Source: Akkermansia muciniphila (GTDB taxonomy: Bacteria; Verrucomicrobiota; Verrucomicrobiia; Verrucomicrobiales; Akkermansiaceae). From it: 64,000 nt of DNA. Shown here piece by piece: positions 63,801 to 64,000 of this stretch. A model generated the notes under the pieces. That model was not told the DNA's origin, made no database searches, and worked only from the letters and a program-made list of their open reading frames with translations. Every line of letters begins with the position of its first letter. Positions within the stretch are counted from its first letter, which is position 1. The stretch lies in assembly GCF_002884975.1 (NCBI RefSeq), contig NZ_PJKB01000001.1, forward strand, positions 704,595 through 768,594. The letters run 5' to 3'. A program made the position numbers and the translations under genes.

Positions 63801-64000
63801 CGCCAAGGTAATTGGCAAAAACGGCTCCGGAATCCAGATGCGTGATGGCATTCAGCGTCAAATTATGCCCGTACATGTCCACCACGCCCCCGCGGTGGCC
63901 GAAGATGAACTCCCCGGACACTTGGTTTTCCCCGGCAAGGCGCACCATTACTCCGCCCCCGTTCAGCTTCACGTTACGGGCCGCATAGCCGTCCCGGTCC
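60808..64000 (-). CDS. Passenger-repeat surface protein with PEP-CTERM anchor (N-terminus outside the window)
   Basis: Partial, about 1063 residues seen; the open frame continues past 64000. The visible part is a beta helix made of autotransporter-associated strand repeats (for example LVLTGNNSYSGVTTIAAGTL, MVLSGRNTYSGGTTVNWGTL), with the conserved C-terminal block SLMLQSGVFQIDAGAKLKLA. It ends PAPVPEPSSALLVLAGLGTC plus FRRRVR, a PEP-CTERM signal. It is a tandem paralogue of the S6 protease gene just downstream, sharing its whole visible C-terminal architecture; whether it also has a protease domain cannot be seen. The gap to that gene is 131 bases. Confidence 0.75.
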   Translation of the reverse strand, partial: DRDGYAARNVKLNGGGVMVRLAGENQVSGEFIFGHRGGVVDMYGHNLTLNAITHLDSGAVFANYLGGSTVTFTFTGSGEQTFLGSLRDGEAASRGLMNVVYTPGTAEGSVWNLSGHILNTGTWTVRGGEVKIAGALTLHAGGYVDENDWQMAAFSTGTVLVNSGARFTTGSHSLVVSAVQVDDGGTYGVLAGGDHSGNVVLSGAASMLRAEVDSGSATESGVISGAGSLVKTGEGTLLLKNGNNSFSGTATVEGGLVRASSAGALGQAVWTLDAAGALSVDGAGFSSIAGKLDQKSSGTFVLLEDQAAISGLAGFRNLSIGAAGEVNLGTSGTTDVLSGWTADGGWSLGGGGGTLTVNLKLSGSGTLSIGNGSNTGTVVLANAHNSDSEGGAAFSGAIELNGGVRLAYTDVRSLGLENKNVLVKYGTSFSLGAEVDAALAHVSNASGGVLLLSGDRTSGLDLGGMGLDSVYIGADGQAVLSGSVTAGTQGYLFGGGGTLTVASSLGGAHAMTVDTQGMETSGGVILAADNTYSGETRILSGAFLTVGNGGTAGSLGTGAVVNDGMLAFNRTDKMTAGNAISGTGALIQKGAGELVLTGNNSYSGVTTIAAGTLTVGDGGTSGSLGTGAVVNNGVLAFNRSDAVAVNVNVSGSGALVKNGSGTLTIQKMLSYTGGTTVNEGALVLGYGGANGMIRGNLAIQEGAQVTLKGGDSFGYSGGNASVKNVNITGGTLYFGDKANQTFQNTVFNLKGAVVDGVTGGRMDIWTKAVVNVKAADKASEIRNINVLLRDANPTVFMVERGKSASDLNVSSNIINSSGVKGSFIKKGAGIMVLSGRNTYSGGTTVNWGTLVAASNQALGTGLAAVNSGARLALGGLGTDLASVSLGNDILVKSGGILSGSATLSGNTTLNAGSMLEFTLSMGGAAGDELAYNSLMLQSGVFQIDAGAKLKLAAVSLDYSSDFWGTSHILNLIEGGANASLKGAFTLDLSGAGNYGSYGSWSLQGDEDSKTVNMVWTPNAEAVLDHSETAALLAAPSPAPVPEPSSALLVLAGLGTCIFRRRVR
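63823..64000 (-). repeat. Second copy of the 178-bp tract
   Basis: Partner of 59129-59306, three mismatches over the visible length; the match continues to the window edge and may extend beyond it. Confidence 0.8.

Noticed and set aside
1..64000. tRNA or rRNA genes and insertion sequences
   Set aside because: No cloverleaf-like sequence, rRNA segment or transposase was recognised while reading the intergenic regions on either strand.

Overview
The window is a dense bacterial chromosome segment, GC-rich outside one AT-rich stretch. It most likely comes from Akkermansia muciniphila or a close Verrucomicrobiota relative. This rests on the combination of an M60-like (mucin glycopeptidase class) metallopeptidase, long passenger-repeat proteins ending in PEP-CTERM sorting signals, B12-dependent methylmalonyl-CoA mutase and class II ribonucleotide reductase, pyruvate phosphate dikinase and tryptophanase. 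I see 46 protein genes (one cut by the right edge) and one decayed gene. There are no rRNA or tRNA genes, CRISPR arrays or insertion sequences.

Layout. 1-3400: a frameshifted gene remnant, a thioredoxin-fold lipoprotein without cysteines, a YwaF-type membrane protein and a secreted protein with a C-terminal discoidin-like domain. 3970-11670: B12-dependent ribonucleotide reductase, a DUF5131 protein, the overlapping aroE-mutY-aat run, and a four-helix-bundle gene flanked by phased 9-bp repeats. 11799-19057 (minus strand): ppdK, a lipoprotein, pgi, a Sel1-repeat protein and an rRNA methyltransferase. 19327-23549: both methylmalonyl-CoA mutase subunits. 23754-30968: a five-gene envelope operon of unknown function (membrane protein with coiled coil, low-complexity secreted protein, alpha/alpha-toroid protein, two secreted proteins with beta-rich ends). 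31018-39625: proC, tag, an ABC permease, a putative nuclease-fold protein, a Ser/Thr kinase, a uracil-DNA-glycosylase-like protein, tryptophanase, an M15 peptidase and a DUF4105 protein. 39684-43247: pheS-pheT. 43256-44188: an AT-rich insert with a gene lacking a normal start. 44189-52661: a CynX-type transporter, a DUF417 protein, the M60 peptidase, htpG, a K+ channel and alr. 52762-57092: an Rrf2 regulator followed by metY-cysK-thiE-thiM. 57179-64000: two tandem giant surface proteins, the first carrying an S6-type serine protease domain with an intact triad.

The genes fit a mucin-feeding anaerobic gut bacterium. Surface proteases and glycopeptidases attack host glycoproteins, sugars pass through Pgi and PpdK, and the succinate-to-propionate route uses the B12-dependent mutase. 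An Rrf2 regulator sits next to the genes for sulfide assimilation into homocysteine and cysteine.

The least explained parts are five. They are the 9-bp phased inverted arrays around the four-helix-bundle gene with a gene-less copy at 19158-19219; the S6 protease joined to passenger repeats and PEP-CTERM without a beta-barrel; a near-identical 178-bp tract shared by the two tandem surface genes; the five-gene envelope operon; and several promoters whose -10 box lies only 5-9 bp from the start codon, which predicts leaderless mRNAs. Promoters, terminators and start codons were called by eye.
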